From assembly GCA_947473305.1 (NCBI GenBank), contig CANJCB010000021.1:1-64000 (forward strand): DNA of 64,000 nucleotides, read 5' to 3'. The position numbers were made by a program, and so were the translations under genes. Source of the DNA: Rhodospirillales bacterium. GTDB taxonomy: Bacteria > Pseudomonadota > Alphaproteobacteria > ATCC43930 > CGMCC-115725. The notes beneath the pieces were generated by a model, which searched no databases, had not been told where the DNA came from, and saw only the letters and a program-made list of their open reading frames with translations. The number at the start of each line of letters is the position of its first letter. Positions within the stretch are counted from its first letter, which is position 1. Shown piece after piece: positions 1 through 8,072 of the stretch.

Positions 1-96
1 CCACCGTGACGGGTAATCGACCAGGTGATCCTGAACCATCCGGACTGCCCGCTCGCGAACTTCCGGTGAAAACTTGTTCGTTGTCTTGCTCATCAT
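1..96 (-). CDS. IS3-family transposase OrfA, N-terminal 32 residues (partial)
   Basis: This is the N-terminus of the small OrfA protein, the helix-turn-helix component that binds the IS ends and is fused by -1 frameshifting to the OrfB integrase in this family. The visible residues start [18 protein letters not shown] and match the usual opening of IS3-type OrfA proteins. The ATG at 96 (or the adjacent one at 93) follows GAAGGTGG. The rest of the gene lies outside the window to the left. Function follows from family knowledge; intactness cannot be judged. Confidence 0.75.
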   Translation of the reverse strand, partial: MMSKTTNKFSPEVRERAVRMVQDHLVDYPSRW

Positions 97-146
97 GGCC
101 CCACCTTCTCAGGAGTTGGAGCCTCCGGCAAACCCGGGGCGGTTCA
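1..146 (-). mobile_element. Terminal end of an IS3-family insertion sequence (cut by window edge)
   Basis: Read on the minus strand from 146, the sequence begins TGAACCGCCCCGGGTTTGCC, a terminal inverted repeat of the kind found in many IS3-family elements. A ribosome-binding site and the start of a transposase OrfA follow. Only this one end is visible, so the element's length, its second inverted repeat and the target duplication cannot be checked. Family recognition rests on the terminal repeat together with the encoded N-terminus. Confidence 0.75.
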
Positions 147-442
147 ATCCGGCGGGGCGAGGCTCCCGCAACTCAGACGAGTTGCTGGACTTTTGCAAGG
201 CCTCCTAACCGTCGCAGCTCATGCATTGGCAGCCGATCTCGACGAAGGGCAACAGCGTTCGCAATGAGGATGCGGATCTGATTGAACCCCTCGTCGCCTG
301 AGCGGCAAGCGTCTGGGCCGTGGCCGTCATCTTGTCGGTGGTAATAATCGCAGGACGTTCGGGTCTTTAGGCCTCCGTCTCATGCGTGGGGTATTGGGTC
401 TTCCCTATAGACTCCGACTAGCATTGCTGCGTCAACTGAGCA
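147..442. other. Gene-poor scar beside the IS end
   Basis: No convincing gene is visible. A plus-strand reading frame open from the left reaches a stop near 264 and ends ALAADLDEGQQRSQ, which looks like the tail of a protein-coding sequence cut off by the insertion, but it has no start. A second frame ends RNEDADLIEPLVA at about 301. These could be remnants of genes disrupted by transposition, or chance. No promoter or terminator was recognised. Confidence 0.3.
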
Positions 443-610
443 ATGGTAGCCGTCCTACAGAACATCCAGGATCAAATCGACCGTTACCTTCGACTGGCCA
501 CGGCGGTTGTCGATCGCGAAGTCGAGGTTATTCTTCGACAGATGATTGCGGAGCTGGAGACCGAGCTTGAAGGCCTCGCCGAACCTTCGACGCCACCCCG
601 CCTTCAGTGA
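443..610 (+). CDS. Small hypothetical protein (55 aa), uncertain
   Basis: An ATG at 443 opens a 55-codon frame ending TGA at 608-610. The product is acidic and helix-prone with heptad-like spacing (DQIDRYLRLATAVVDREV, then a segment rich in E, L and A), so it could form a coiled coil. I do not recognise the family. There is no clear ribosome-binding site, and the neighbourhood is an IS scar, so it may instead be a remnant of a longer gene. It is offered as a candidate only. Confidence 0.3.
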   Translation: MVAVLQNIQDQIDRYLRLATAVVDREVEVILRQMIAELETELEGLAEPSTPPRLQ

Positions 611-811
611 CCGCTCTTAGGTCTTGTCTAGGGACCACGGAGCCGCGACCAAGATCGCCCCTCGCTCGCGATATGCGCCCGGATTCCCAGGTGGCCCCGC
701 CCCAAGCTCTGACCGGCCACCCACTTTTATGCCGCCGCCGCGGCTTGCGCCCTGGCGCCACGGGAATGAAGCGCCATCGCGCCATCGCGAAGACCCAGAA
801 TAAGGCTTTTT

Positions 812-1378
812 TTACGATGCGGTCCTCCGGTCCCCTTCGAACGGCGGGATCGCGCCCGGGGGAAGCGGCGTCTCGGCCACATTGAGCACCATGGCCAACA
901 TCGCGAAGCTGGCGCAAACCGTCGTCAGTTCCAGCGCAAGCTGCTTGCCGAACCGCTCCGCCACCCGGCCGAAGTTGCCGTCGCCAACGCGCCCCGTATC
1001 GCAGAGTTCCTGAGCGAAATCGTAGATCATCTCGCGATCGGGGCTCATGCCCCCAGGCCGCTCCCCCTTCGCGAGGGCCTCCACCACTTCGTCAGGAAGG
1101 CCGGCCTCGCGGGCTAGTCGCTTATGCACGTAGAATTCGACCTGGCATTTCCAATTCCGGGCGACCGTCATGATCGCCAGGACCCTGAGATCCTCCGGGA
1201 TGATCGTGCCGAAGCGCATCTCCAGGATCAGCCGCTCCAGGTGGTCGTTGATCTTGGGCACATGCATGAGACTCACAAAAGGTCCCGACACCCCACGGGC
1301 GCTGCGCCCGGCGATCGCGTCGAAGACCCGGCGCTGCTCTTCGGTCATATCTGCTTGGGGAATGGGCGGGTAACGCAT
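812..1378 (-). CDS. Carboxymuconolactone decarboxylase (CMD/AhpD-like) family protein
   Basis: A 188-aa protein of the CMD fold, the family of 4-carboxymuconolactone decarboxylases and AhpD-type peroxidase partners. It opens MRYPPIPQADMTEEQRRVFD. The typical central helix carries a C-x2-E-x3-H arrangement (CQVEFYVH, about residue 109), in place of the CxxC of AhpD, so it is more likely in the decarboxylase/hydrolase-like branch than a peroxidase partner. The ATG at 1378 follows AGAGGAG. The next gene upstream on this strand is a decayed binding-protein fragment, so the CMD gene may depend on read-through or its own promoter. The substrate is unknown; a role in aromatic breakdown is inferred from context only. 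Confidence 0.8.
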   Translation of the reverse strand: MRYPPIPQADMTEEQRRVFDAIAGRSARGVSGPFVSLMHVPKINDHLERLILEMRFGTIIPEDLRVLAIMTVARNWKCQVEFYVHKRLAREAGLPDEVVEALAKGERPGGMSPDREMIYDFAQELCDTGRVGDGNFGRVAERFGKQLALELTTVCASFAMLAMVLNVAETPLPPGAIPPFEGDRRTAS

Positions 1379-1439
1379 CTGGATTCTCCTCTTTTTATCC
1401 GTATCGGCGGGTTCGCGCGACGGTCACGATGGGGCTGCC

Positions 1440-1745
1440 TTAAACAGCTTTCAGACAGGCCTTGTCGGGCGTCATCTCCTTCGTGCCTGGCAATACGTCG
1501 AATCCGAAGGTCGTAACGATCTTCTCCCATTCGCCCGACGCTTTCATCTTCCGAAATTCGGTCTGGAACGCCTGGAGGATATCGGTATCGCGGGACCGGA
1601 AAGCGCCGCTGAGAGGAACGATGAGATCGTCCGAGAACGGCCCCACATGGGCGAAGGAACCGGGTTTGGCGGCTAATCTCTGCCGCGCGATCACGATTCC
1701 GGCCGAGCCGGGCGAGATTGAAAGCTATCATGTCCTGGGCGGGCA
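1440..1745 (-). pseudogene. C-terminal fragment of an EhuB-like solute-binding protein
   Basis: The frame read from 1694 to 1440 (KPGSFAHVGP..., EFRKMKASGEWEKIV..., TPDKACLKAV stop) matches the C-terminal third of the paralogous binding proteins at 13618-14496 and 17348-20219. Homology continues upstream in a different frame (PAQDMIAFNLARLG, resembling PAILEAVTAKRAEIG in the paralogs) and is interrupted by a frameshift and an in-frame TAG. The N-terminal two-thirds and the signal peptide are missing, and the remnant abuts the stop of the next gene at 1749. This is a decayed copy; it cannot make a working binding protein. Confidence 0.8.
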
Positions 1746-1748
1746 GGT

Positions 1749-3341
1749 TCATTTTTTGAGCCAGGCGTTTCTCCAGCTGATGAAGAACATCTCGTCGTGG
1801 TCCCATTGGAGCCGCACGCTCTGGACGTCTGAGAGCTGCTTTTCCCGCAACGTATAGACGGGAACCTCTTGGGCGAGGAGAGCCTGGACCTCGCGGTAAA
1901 TGGCCGCGCGGGCGTCCTGGCTTGGTGCAGTCTCGCCCTTTTGGAAAAGGTCATCGACAGCAGGATTGGAATAGCTCGACGCATTGGCATAGGGCTTGCC
2001 GATCGACGAGGTCACAAACGACCGGGCGAGCCCGATGGCCGGGTCGCCATAGCTCGTATAGCCGTTGATATGCAAGTCGAAGTCGTGGTCGATATAGACC
2101 CGCTTCAGGGCCGTCGCCCTCTCGGCCGCGTCGATGATCACATCGACGCCCACCGCCCGCCACATGCTCTTCAGGGCTTGGATGACCTGGGTGAAGTCTA
2201 CCTCGTCGTTGACATAAACCGCGCGCAGCGAGAAGCGATTGCCGTCGGCCCCGCGCTTATAGCCGGCCTCGTCGAGCAGCGCGTTCGCCTTGGCGGTGTC
2301 GAAAGGATACATTTTGCGGTAATCCACCTCGGGATTGACCGTCCAGGCGAGCGCGCTGGTGAAGGGCGACACGCCCACATTGCCCATGCCGAGCCAGCCG
2401 TTCTTCAGGAGATACTCCCGGTCGGTCGCGATCAGTAGCGCCTGCCGGACCCGCTTGTCGTCGAGCGGCTTGTTGAGGACGTTGAGGAAGAGATAATCAA
2501 GCGACGGCGCGGTCACGCCCGGGGTCACGCTGAGCTTCGGATCGGCCATGGCCGTCTTCTGATCGCTCGACGGGAAATAATAGTAGCTGACGAAATCGAC
2601 CTCGCCGGCCTGGAGCGCCTGGGTGCGGGCGGGGGCCTGGGCGATGATCTTGGCGACGACACCGTCGAGGTAGGGCTTGCCGGGCTCCCAATAATCGGTG
2701 TTGCGGGCGAGACGGATATGATCTCCGCGCTTCCATTCCTGGAAGGCAAAGGCGCCTGTCCCGATCGGCTTCGACGTGGTGGCCGGATTCTGGAGCACGT
2801 TGGTGCCCTCGAAGACGTGCTTCGGCAGGATCGCCGCTCCCATCCCGCAGGCGAGTTGCAGCAGGAGCGGTCCATAGGCGTTCTTCAACTTGACCACGGC
2901 GCGATAGGGATCGGAGGTATCCACATCCTCGATCATCCGTCCCGCCGAAGCGAATTGCGGGCTGAGCTTGGCGCTGACCTCCATGAGCGAATATTTGACG
3001 TCGGCCGAGGTCATCGGCTTGCCGTCATGGAAGACGGCCTTGTTGAGCTCGAAGGTATAGGTCTTCCCATCCGGCGAGATGGTCCAGGACTTGGCCAGCA
3101 TCGGTTTAGGCAAGCCCTTGGCGGAGATCTCGGTGAGGCCCTGGTGTACCGCGCAACCGATGATCCCATCCGGCACGCCGCTCGACACATTGGGATTGAC
3201 CGTAGGTGGATCGCCGCCGAGGGTCACGATCAGAGTGCCGCCCCGCACCGGGGTCTCGTCGGCCGCCAGAGCGGGCCAGGCCAGCCCCGCGGTCAGCCCC
3301 AAGAGGGCGATATAGGAAGCTCCTTTTGCGATGCTCGTCAT
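1749..3341 (-). CDS. ABC transporter substrate-binding protein, family 5 (peptide/oligopeptide type)
   Basis: A 530-aa periplasmic binding protein of the SBP_bac_5 group that delivers peptides, opines, nickel chelates or other solutes to Dpp/Opp-type importers. A Sec signal ends ALAADETPVRGG. The domain hallmarks follow in order: RGGTLIVTLGGDPPTVNP, an SWTISPDGKTYTFELNKAVFHDGKP segment, and VRQALLIATDREYLLK. The open frame extends further upstream, but the ATG at 3341 is preceded by GGGGGGAGGACG and gives a proper signal peptide. It lies 23 bp downstream of the flavin monooxygenase gene, so is probably its co-transcribed uptake partner. No cognate permease is adjacent; a DppC-like gene begins at the far right end of the window. 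Substrate unknown. Confidence 0.9.
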   Translation of the reverse strand: MTSIAKGASYIALLGLTAGLAWPALAADETPVRGGTLIVTLGGDPPTVNPNVSSGVPDGIIGCAVHQGLTEISAKGLPKPMLAKSWTISPDGKTYTFELNKAVFHDGKPMTSADVKYSLMEVSAKLSPQFASAGRMIEDVDTSDPYRAVVKLKNAYGPLLLQLACGMGAAILPKHVFEGTNVLQNPATTSKPIGTGAFAFQEWKRGDHIRLARNTDYWEPGKPYLDGVVAKIIAQAPARTQALQAGEVDFVSYYYFPSSDQKTAMADPKLSVTPGVTAPSLDYLFLNVLNKPLDDKRVRQALLIATDREYLLKNGWLGMGNVGVSPFTSALAWTVNPEVDYRKMYPFDTAKANALLDEAGYKRGADGNRFSLRAVYVNDEVDFTQVIQALKSMWRAVGVDVIIDAAERATALKRVYIDHDFDLHINGYTSYGDPAIGLARSFVTSSIGKPYANASSYSNPAVDDLFQKGETAPSQDARAAIYREVQALLAQEVPVYTLREKQLSDVQSVRLQWDHDEMFFISWRNAWLKK

Positions 3342-3364
3342 AGCGTCGTCCTCCCCCCTGACGG

Positions 3365-4507
3365 TCAACCCTTGAAGTGCGGGATGACCTCGTTTGCGAA
3401 GCGTTCGATATTCTTCATCGTGAGATCGGCGGGCAGCGTGCCGAATTGCAGGCAGCCCATCACATGGCCGACGCCGAATTCCTCCACCAGCTTTCCCACC
3501 TTGCGGCGCACGGTCTCGGCGCTGCCGACCAGGAAGACCCCGTCCGCCGCCAGCTTCTCCGCCGTCTGACCGCCGGCCTGGATGTGGCGCTGGCGGTCCA
3601 GGGTCGCGCGCATGGAATCGATTGAGGTATAGCCGGGCGGCAGCAGCGACTGGACCGGCTTGACCAGCAGCTTGTTGATGAAGATCTCGATATGCTCCTT
3701 GGCTTCGGCCATGGCGCTCTCGTCGGTCTCGCCCACATAGACGGGGCCGAGCCAGCCCAATTTGTCCGGCGTCACGGTCCAGCCGTTGCGTTGGGCCGCC
3801 TCGCGGTACATCTGAAAAAACCGCTCCGAGGCCGCGAAGGAGCCATAGCCCTGGAGATAGGTATAGCGGCGGTCCGGATGGGCCGCCCATTCCACCGTCT
3901 CGCGGCTGCCCGTCGAGGGCGCCCAGATCGGCGGATGGGGCTTCTGAAAGGGCTTAGGCCAAATGTTCACATAGGGGAAGTGGAAGTGCTTCCCCTCGAA
4001 GGCGAAGGGACCGGTCTCGGTCATGGCGCGCAGGATCAGGTCATGGGATTCGCGATAGCGCTCATGCGAATAGGTCGGGTTCACCTGCCAATTGAAATAT
4101 TCGGTGCCGATCCCTCGCACGAAGGCGCAGATCATCCGCCCGCCTGTGATGTTATCGAGCATCGCCAGTTCCTCGGCGATGACCAGAGGATTATTCCGCA
4201 GGAGCGCCGCATGGCCGACGATGGCGATCTTGGCCCTGGTCGTGCGCCGCGCCAGCGCCGCCGCGATGATCGAGGGCGAGGGCATCAGCCCATAGGCGGT
4301 CTGGTGGTGCTCGTTGATGCAGACCCCGTCGAAGCCTGCCCGCTCGGCCGCCTCCAACTCATCGAGATAACGGTTGTAGAGCCGGTGCCCCTCGGCGGGA
4401 TCGAAGGCGCTATTGGGCAACTCGGTCCAGGTCGTGCCGTAGGTGTCGAGCAGCTTCAGGTCGAGCGCCGCATAGGGCATGAGATGGAAGCAATAGAACT
4501 GGGTCAT
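3365..4507 (-). CDS. LLM-class flavin-dependent oxidoreductase (luciferase-like monooxygenase)
   Basis: A 380-aa bacterial luciferase-like TIM-barrel protein that would use reduced FMN (or F420) to oxygenate a small substrate. Family marks include GFDGVCINEHHQTAYGL near residues 59-75, the ALARRTTRAKIAIVGHAALLRN strand, and EELAMLDNITGGRMICAFVRG. Its start overlaps the upstream hydrolase stop in an ATGA arrangement (4504-4507), showing translational coupling. A matching flavin reductase is not seen nearby. The operon of hydrolase, monooxygenase and binding protein suggests uptake and oxidative opening of an organic substrate; which one is unknown. Confidence 0.9.
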   Translation of the reverse strand: MTQFYCFHLMPYAALDLKLLDTYGTTWTELPNSAFDPAEGHRLYNRYLDELEAAERAGFDGVCINEHHQTAYGLMPSPSIIAAALARRTTRAKIAIVGHAALLRNNPLVIAEELAMLDNITGGRMICAFVRGIGTEYFNWQVNPTYSHERYRESHDLILRAMTETGPFAFEGKHFHFPYVNIWPKPFQKPHPPIWAPSTGSRETVEWAAHPDRRYTYLQGYGSFAASERFFQMYREAAQRNGWTVTPDKLGWLGPVYVGETDESAMAEAKEHIEIFINKLLVKPVQSLLPPGYTSIDSMRATLDRQRHIQAGGQTAEKLAADGVFLVGSAETVRRKVGKLVEEFGVGHVMGCLQFGTLPADLTMKNIERFANEVIPHFKG

Positions 4508-5328
4508 GACGCTTCCCCCAGGAAACCTGCCACGGCCTCGGCGTAGTCGGCCGTCCGCTCAAGCGGCGAGAGATGCCCGCAGCCGAGGAGGATCGTCAGC
4601 TTCGCCTGGGGCAGCAACTCCTTGAAGCGATGGGCGTAAGCAAGCGGGAACATGCCATCCTGCTCGCCCCAGACGATATGGCTCGGCATGGAGGCCCGAT
4701 GCAGCCAGCGCTCCAGATGCGGGTTGAAAAAGGGCGGCGCCCAGGCGACCCGCGCCAGGGTCCTTTGGTCCTTCAGACGGTTTTCGAGAGCCTCGGGTCC
4801 CAGTGATTTTTCCCGCGCGACCTGGGCTTTGATCTGGGCCTCGTCGGCGAAGGAGTGGCGGATCACCTTCTCCGCCGACCAGAAGAAGGGGTCGCCCTTC
4901 GGCACGCCCTTGAGATGGATCCCTGCCGCGCCGCCGATGGTGAGCGTCCTGAGCGCGACCGGGCAACGCACCGCCATCTCAAGCGCGATCCAGGCTCCGA
5001 CCGAATGGCCGACCACATGGACCGCCCCCAGCCCCAGCGTCTCGATCAGGTCGAGGTAGAAGAGCGCATAGTCCCCGATATTGTCGAGCCAGTCCGGGAT
5101 CTCCTCGCCGAAGCCCGGATGGAGCGGCGCCGTGACCTGGAATCGCGCCGCCAGGCTTTCGACCGCCGGCAGATAATCGTCGAGGCCCTCGTTGCCGTGG
5201 AGATAAAGCAAAGGCGCGCCCGCGCCCGCCCGATGCAGCGAGACCTCCCGTCCCTGAACCTTCAATCGAGAGAGCGTCGATCCCAAGAGACCTCCCCGCC
5301 GCGTTTTCGCAGATGGAGAAGTCTGCAC
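4504..5328 (-). CDS. Alpha/beta-fold hydrolase
   Basis: A 274-aa (from GTG at 5328) serine hydrolase. The nucleophile elbow is GHSVG with Ser109; HGNEG near residue 44 forms the oxyanion-hole strand; the acid is probably in WGEQDGMFP and the base in GCGHLSPLE. It resembles esterases and C-C or lactone hydrolases of aromatic and cyclic-ketone pathways. A TTG at 5286, in frame, is preceded by GGGGAGG at ideal spacing and may be the true start (260 aa); the GTG has no room for a ribosome-binding site. First gene of a three-gene minus-strand operon, with a sigma70 promoter at 5386-5414. Confidence 0.85.
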   Translation of the reverse strand: MQTSPSAKTRRGGLLGSTLSRLKVQGREVSLHRAGAGAPLLYLHGNEGLDDYLPAVESLAARFQVTAPLHPGFGEEIPDWLDNIGDYALFYLDLIETLGLGAVHVVGHSVGAWIALEMAVRCPVALRTLTIGGAAGIHLKGVPKGDPFFWSAEKVIRHSFADEAQIKAQVAREKSLGPEALENRLKDQRTLARVAWAPPFFNPHLERWLHRASMPSHIVWGEQDGMFPLAYAHRFKELLPQAKLTILLGCGHLSPLERTADYAEAVAGFLGEAS

Positions 5329-5385
5329 TCCGGGGTAGGTGGAGTGTCAATCGACATCCACCAGAAGAACCCGACTTTGAGCAAA

Positions 5386-5414
5386 ATTATAGTTATCGAC
5401 GTCACACACAGCAA
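5386..5414 (-). promoter_or_regulatory. Sigma70-type promoter for the hydrolase operon
   Basis: On the minus strand TTGCTG (5414-5409) and a perfect TATAAT (5391-5386) are separated by exactly 17 bp. Transcription would start near 5379, giving a leader of roughly 50-90 nt before the hydrolase start. No activity data; the call is by pattern only. Confidence 0.6.
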
Positions 5415-5695
5415 TCTCCAATGCGGCGGGGAGTTTCTCTGCGGCCGGTGTTGACAGCCGAGAGCGCAGATGCCCCGGGAATTTTGGCACCGCTGAGATT
5501 GCTGAAAGGAACGGCCATTGCCTTGAAGTTCACGGGAGCGAGTTCCGTCCCCGTCACCGATTTTGCCAAAGCCTGCTGCTAGAGAGACGGCCGATCCTTA
5601 GACAGGGGATGCGACTATCGCTTTCGTGAGGCGGGCAAATCCTGATAGGAGACAGGGCTGGATTAATTCGACCCCGGATAGTCTTCGGACAAGTC
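5415..5695. other. Non-coding remainder of a divergent intergenic region
   Basis: Between the minus-strand operon promoter and the DUF4239 gene I see no credible gene or RNA structure. The plus-strand promoter for the gene at 5696 presumably lies here, but no clear -35/-10 pair stands out. Confidence 0.4.
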
Positions 5696-6460
5696 ATGCT
5701 CATAACCTCTTCAATCGTCCTTTGTCTTGCCCTTTGCGGTGTAATGCTCATCGGTTTCGAGACAGGCTTTCGGGTCGGGCGTTGGCGTCGTGGTGAGGGC
5801 GGCGATCGGGAGGAAATGGCGGCGGTCGATGCGGCGATCTTCGCCTTGCTCGGCTTGTTGCTCGGCTTCGCCTTTGCCGGGGCCATGTCGCGGCTCGACA
5901 CGCGCCGCGATCTCATCGTCAAGGAGACCAATGCAATCGGCACGGCGTATCTCAGGGTCGATCTGCTGCCACTGGCGGACCAGCCGGAGATGCGAAGACT
6001 GTTCCGCGGCTATCTCGACGAAAGGCTCCATGTTTTCGACAGTCTCGACCGCGGGCATGATGCGGAGCCGGCGATGGCGGCGGTCGCGCGCCTCCAGCGG
6101 GAGATCTGGACCAAATCCGTCGAGGCCAGCCGCAAGGAGGCGACCGGAACGGTGGAGCGGCTGGTCCTGCCGGCGCTCAACGAGATGATCGACGTAACGA
6201 CGACCCGGACGGTCGCCCTTCATACCCGCCTTCCGACCTTGATTCTCGGGCTGCTGCTCGGCGTCGCGGTGCTGAGCTCGCTGCTCGCCGGCCATGCGAT
6301 GGCCAAGCGGGGGCGACGTAATTATCTCCATGCGGCGATCTATGCGGCAACGGTGTCCCTGACGATCTACGCGGTGCTCGACCTCGACGATCCCCGGCGC
6401 GGCCTGATCCGGCTCGAGGCGGCGGACCAGATCCTGCGGCAGCTTCACCAGTCCATGTGA
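5696..6460 (+). CDS. DUF4239 (bestrophin-like) membrane protein
   Basis: A 254-aa inner-membrane protein. One membrane segment is at the N-terminus (about residues 2-22), a second at 48-64 (AAIFALLGLLLGFAFAGAMS), and two more after residue 175. The conserved block SRLDTRRDLIVKETNAIGTAYLR after the second helix is the signature of DUF4239 proteins, which have been compared with bestrophin channels. Function in bacteria is not established. It stands alone and converges with the next gene, with only 8 bp between stops and no hairpin terminator. Confidence 0.8.
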   Translation: MLITSSIVLCLALCGVMLIGFETGFRVGRWRRGEGGDREEMAAVDAAIFALLGLLLGFAFAGAMSRLDTRRDLIVKETNAIGTAYLRVDLLPLADQPEMRRLFRGYLDERLHVFDSLDRGHDAEPAMAAVARLQREIWTKSVEASRKEATGTVERLVLPALNEMIDVTTTRTVALHTRLPTLILGLLLGVAVLSSLLAGHAMAKRGRRNYLHAAIYAATVSLTIYAVLDLDDPRRGLIRLEAADQILRQLHQSM

Positions 6461-6468
6461 GTGCCGCG

Positions 6469-6906
6469 TCAGCGTGCGGTTGTCAGAAGCTCTCCCGCGA
6501 TCTGGCACAGGGTGTCGGGCATGGCGATGCGCCGCTCCATGAGGACGGCGCGGCCGCCATCCGGGGCGAGGTCATAGGCGAAAACCGGATCGCTATAGAG
6601 CGTTCCGCCCTTTTCGGTCGCGACGACCCATCGCCGGCCCTCATTCCAGATGAAGGCCAGCCGGCGGTTCCGGCCGGTGTTGATGGCCTCGGTCGCATCG
6701 AATTTTTCGCCCGGCGCGGCCATCTCCCCGATCTCTTCCTGGAGACTTTGGCGCAGCGCGGGCGGCGTGTCGGCGAGCGTCGCGCGGGTGGCCCCCTTTG
6801 GCGGCGGGCAATCGAGAAGCCGGTCTTGGCCGCCCCAGTAAAGCGCGGCCACCACGGCGGCGAACACATAGCCGAGCCGGACAAACAGCCTTGTCAGATG
6901 CCTCAT
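6469..6906 (-). CDS. Hypothetical exported or membrane-anchored protein
   Basis: A 145-aa protein with an N-terminal hydrophobic segment (residues 8-24, LFVRLGYVFAAVVAALY) followed by a soluble domain, so it is either secreted or held by one helix. There are two Cys (33 and about 134). I do not recognise the family. The ATG at 6906 follows GGAGAG. It is divergent from the small gene at 7002, with 95 bp between them that should hold both promoters. Confidence 0.6.
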   Translation of the reverse strand: MRHLTRLFVRLGYVFAAVVAALYWGGQDRLLDCPPPKGATRATLADTPPALRQSLQEEIGEMAAPGEKFDATEAINTGRNRRLAFIWNEGRRWVVATEKGGTLYSDPVFAYDLAPDGGRAVLMERRIAMPDTLCQIAGELLTTAR

Positions 6907-7001
6907 TGCTCTCCGTTTCTGGCGGTGTTCCCGGCTTCGCGGGAAAGGAACCTATCTCTCCATGGCGCGTTTGATAAGCGGGTAACTATGGAGAAACGAA
7001 C

Positions 7002-7298
7002 ATGAGACCATGGATCAAAGGAGCGCTTTTGGTTGTCGCTCTGGCAGGTGCGCCGGCGATGGTTTCCGCTCCGGCTCACGCGGAATCGGTGGATTTCAGC
7101 GTCCGCCTCGGCAACGCCGCTTTCGGTTATAGCGACGGGTACTGGGATCGGGAGCATCGTTGGCATCGCTGGCGGAACGCCGCGGAGCATCGCTATTATC
7201 GCGAGCATTATGCGGAGCATTATTACAAGGTCCGCCATGATAACGACCGCCGTCACAACGGATGGCGCGAGGAGCGTTGGTGGGATCACCGGGGCTAA
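7002..7298 (+). CDS. Small secreted His/Arg/Tyr/Trp-rich protein
   Basis: A 98-aa protein with a clear Sec signal (MRPWIKGALLVVALAGAPAM, cleavage after AHA near residue 27). The mature part is dominated by His, Arg, Tyr and Trp with repeated HRYYREHYAEHYYK-type segments. Such composition suggests metal or polyanion binding, but no family is recognised. GGAG precedes the ATG by 9 nt. It is followed by a strong rho-independent terminator. Probably a single-gene transcript; function unknown. Confidence 0.7.
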   Translation: MRPWIKGALLVVALAGAPAMVSAPAHAESVDFSVRLGNAAFGYSDGYWDREHRWHRWRNAAEHRYYREHYAEHYYKVRHDNDRRHNGWREERWWDHRG

Positions 7299-7311
7299 AA
7301 GCCTCGCTCCT

Positions 7312-7344
7312 AAAAGCCCGGAGCCCATCGCTCCGGGCTTTTTT
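7312..7344. terminator. Bidirectional rho-independent terminator
   Basis: A perfect 12-bp stem, AAAGCCCGGAGC (7313-7324) with GCTCCGGGCTTT (7330-7341), encloses a five-base loop and runs into a T tract. The A run at the left makes it usable for the convergent gene ending at 7344 as well. Confidence 0.9.
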
Positions 7345-8039
7345 CATGACGGAAGGCCGACACGGGGACAAAGGTTCGCCAGGACGCAACGGTTGCACGC
7401 CGGGTTGGCCCGGGTGCAGATCTCCCGGCTGTGCCGCTTCAGGTAATATTGCAGCGCATCGAGGTCATGCGCGCCCCAGCTGTCCGGAATGAGCCTCTCA
7501 TAGCAGTCGAACCCCCGGTCATAGTCCTTGGGGGAGGGCGTCAGCCTCATGCGATAGCCGACCCGCAGCAGGTGCCGATCGACCGGCAGGCAGCGGGCGT
7601 GGATCGAGCTGAAATTCATCACGGTCGCCGCCACCTCCGGCCCGACGCCGTCGAACCGCCGGAGCCAGGCGATCGCCTGCTCGACCCGCCAGCCGGCGAG
7701 GAAGGTGAGATCGAAGCTTCCCCGTTGCGCCTTGACCAGGGTCAGCATCCGCCGGATTTCACGCAGCTTGTCCTGCCAGTCCGTCACCGGCCAGATGATC
7801 TTCCGGATATCGTCTTCCGCGGCGTTGAGAAAGCGCTGCCAGCTTGGATAGCGCCACTGCAGTCGTTGAAAGACTCGCCCGGCGGTCTCGTCGCGGGTCC
7901 GCTTGCTGAGCATCGCGAAGACAAGCTGGGACATAGGGTTCAGGAAAAGCAATTCCGGGACCGGCCCCATGATCGCCTGGAGCCGGTGCCGGACGATCAG
8001 CAGGATCGGTAATTCGTCGAGGGGCAGGGAGAGTTGCAT
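7344..8039 (-). CDS. HhH-GPD family DNA glycosylase with 4Fe-4S cluster (endonuclease III-like)
   Basis: A 231-aa base-excision-repair protein. The helix-hairpin-helix is GVGPEVA (131-137) and the catalytic Asp is D154 in PVDRHLLRV. The cluster ligands follow the Nth/MutY spacing C208-x6-C215-x2-C218-x5-C224. The Lys that gives endonuclease III its lyase activity (GVGRKTA) is Glu135 here, so a monofunctional glycosylase is more likely. ATG 8039 is preferred over the TTG at 8078, because that TTG lies against a LexA-type box. Upstream at 8073-8087 is GAAC-N7-GAAC, consistent with SOS induction. It ends at the shared terminator. Confidence 0.85.
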   Translation of the reverse strand: MQLSLPLDELPILLIVRHRLQAIMGPVPELLFLNPMSQLVFAMLSKRTRDETAGRVFQRLQWRYPSWQRFLNAAEDDIRKIIWPVTDWQDKLREIRRMLTLVKAQRGSFDLTFLAGWRVEQAIAWLRRFDGVGPEVAATVMNFSSIHARCLPVDRHLLRVGYRMRLTPSPKDYDRGFDCYERLIPDSWGAHDLDALQYYLKRHSREICTRANPACNRCVLANLCPRVGLPS

Positions 8040-8072
8040 GGCGTCATCTCGTGTCAGAACATCTCCATGAAA

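Noticed and set aside
3342-3890. N-terminal extension of the peptide-type binding protein (open frame to 3890)
   Set aside because: It runs through the flavin monooxygenase gene; the signal peptide and ribosome-binding site fix the start at 3341.
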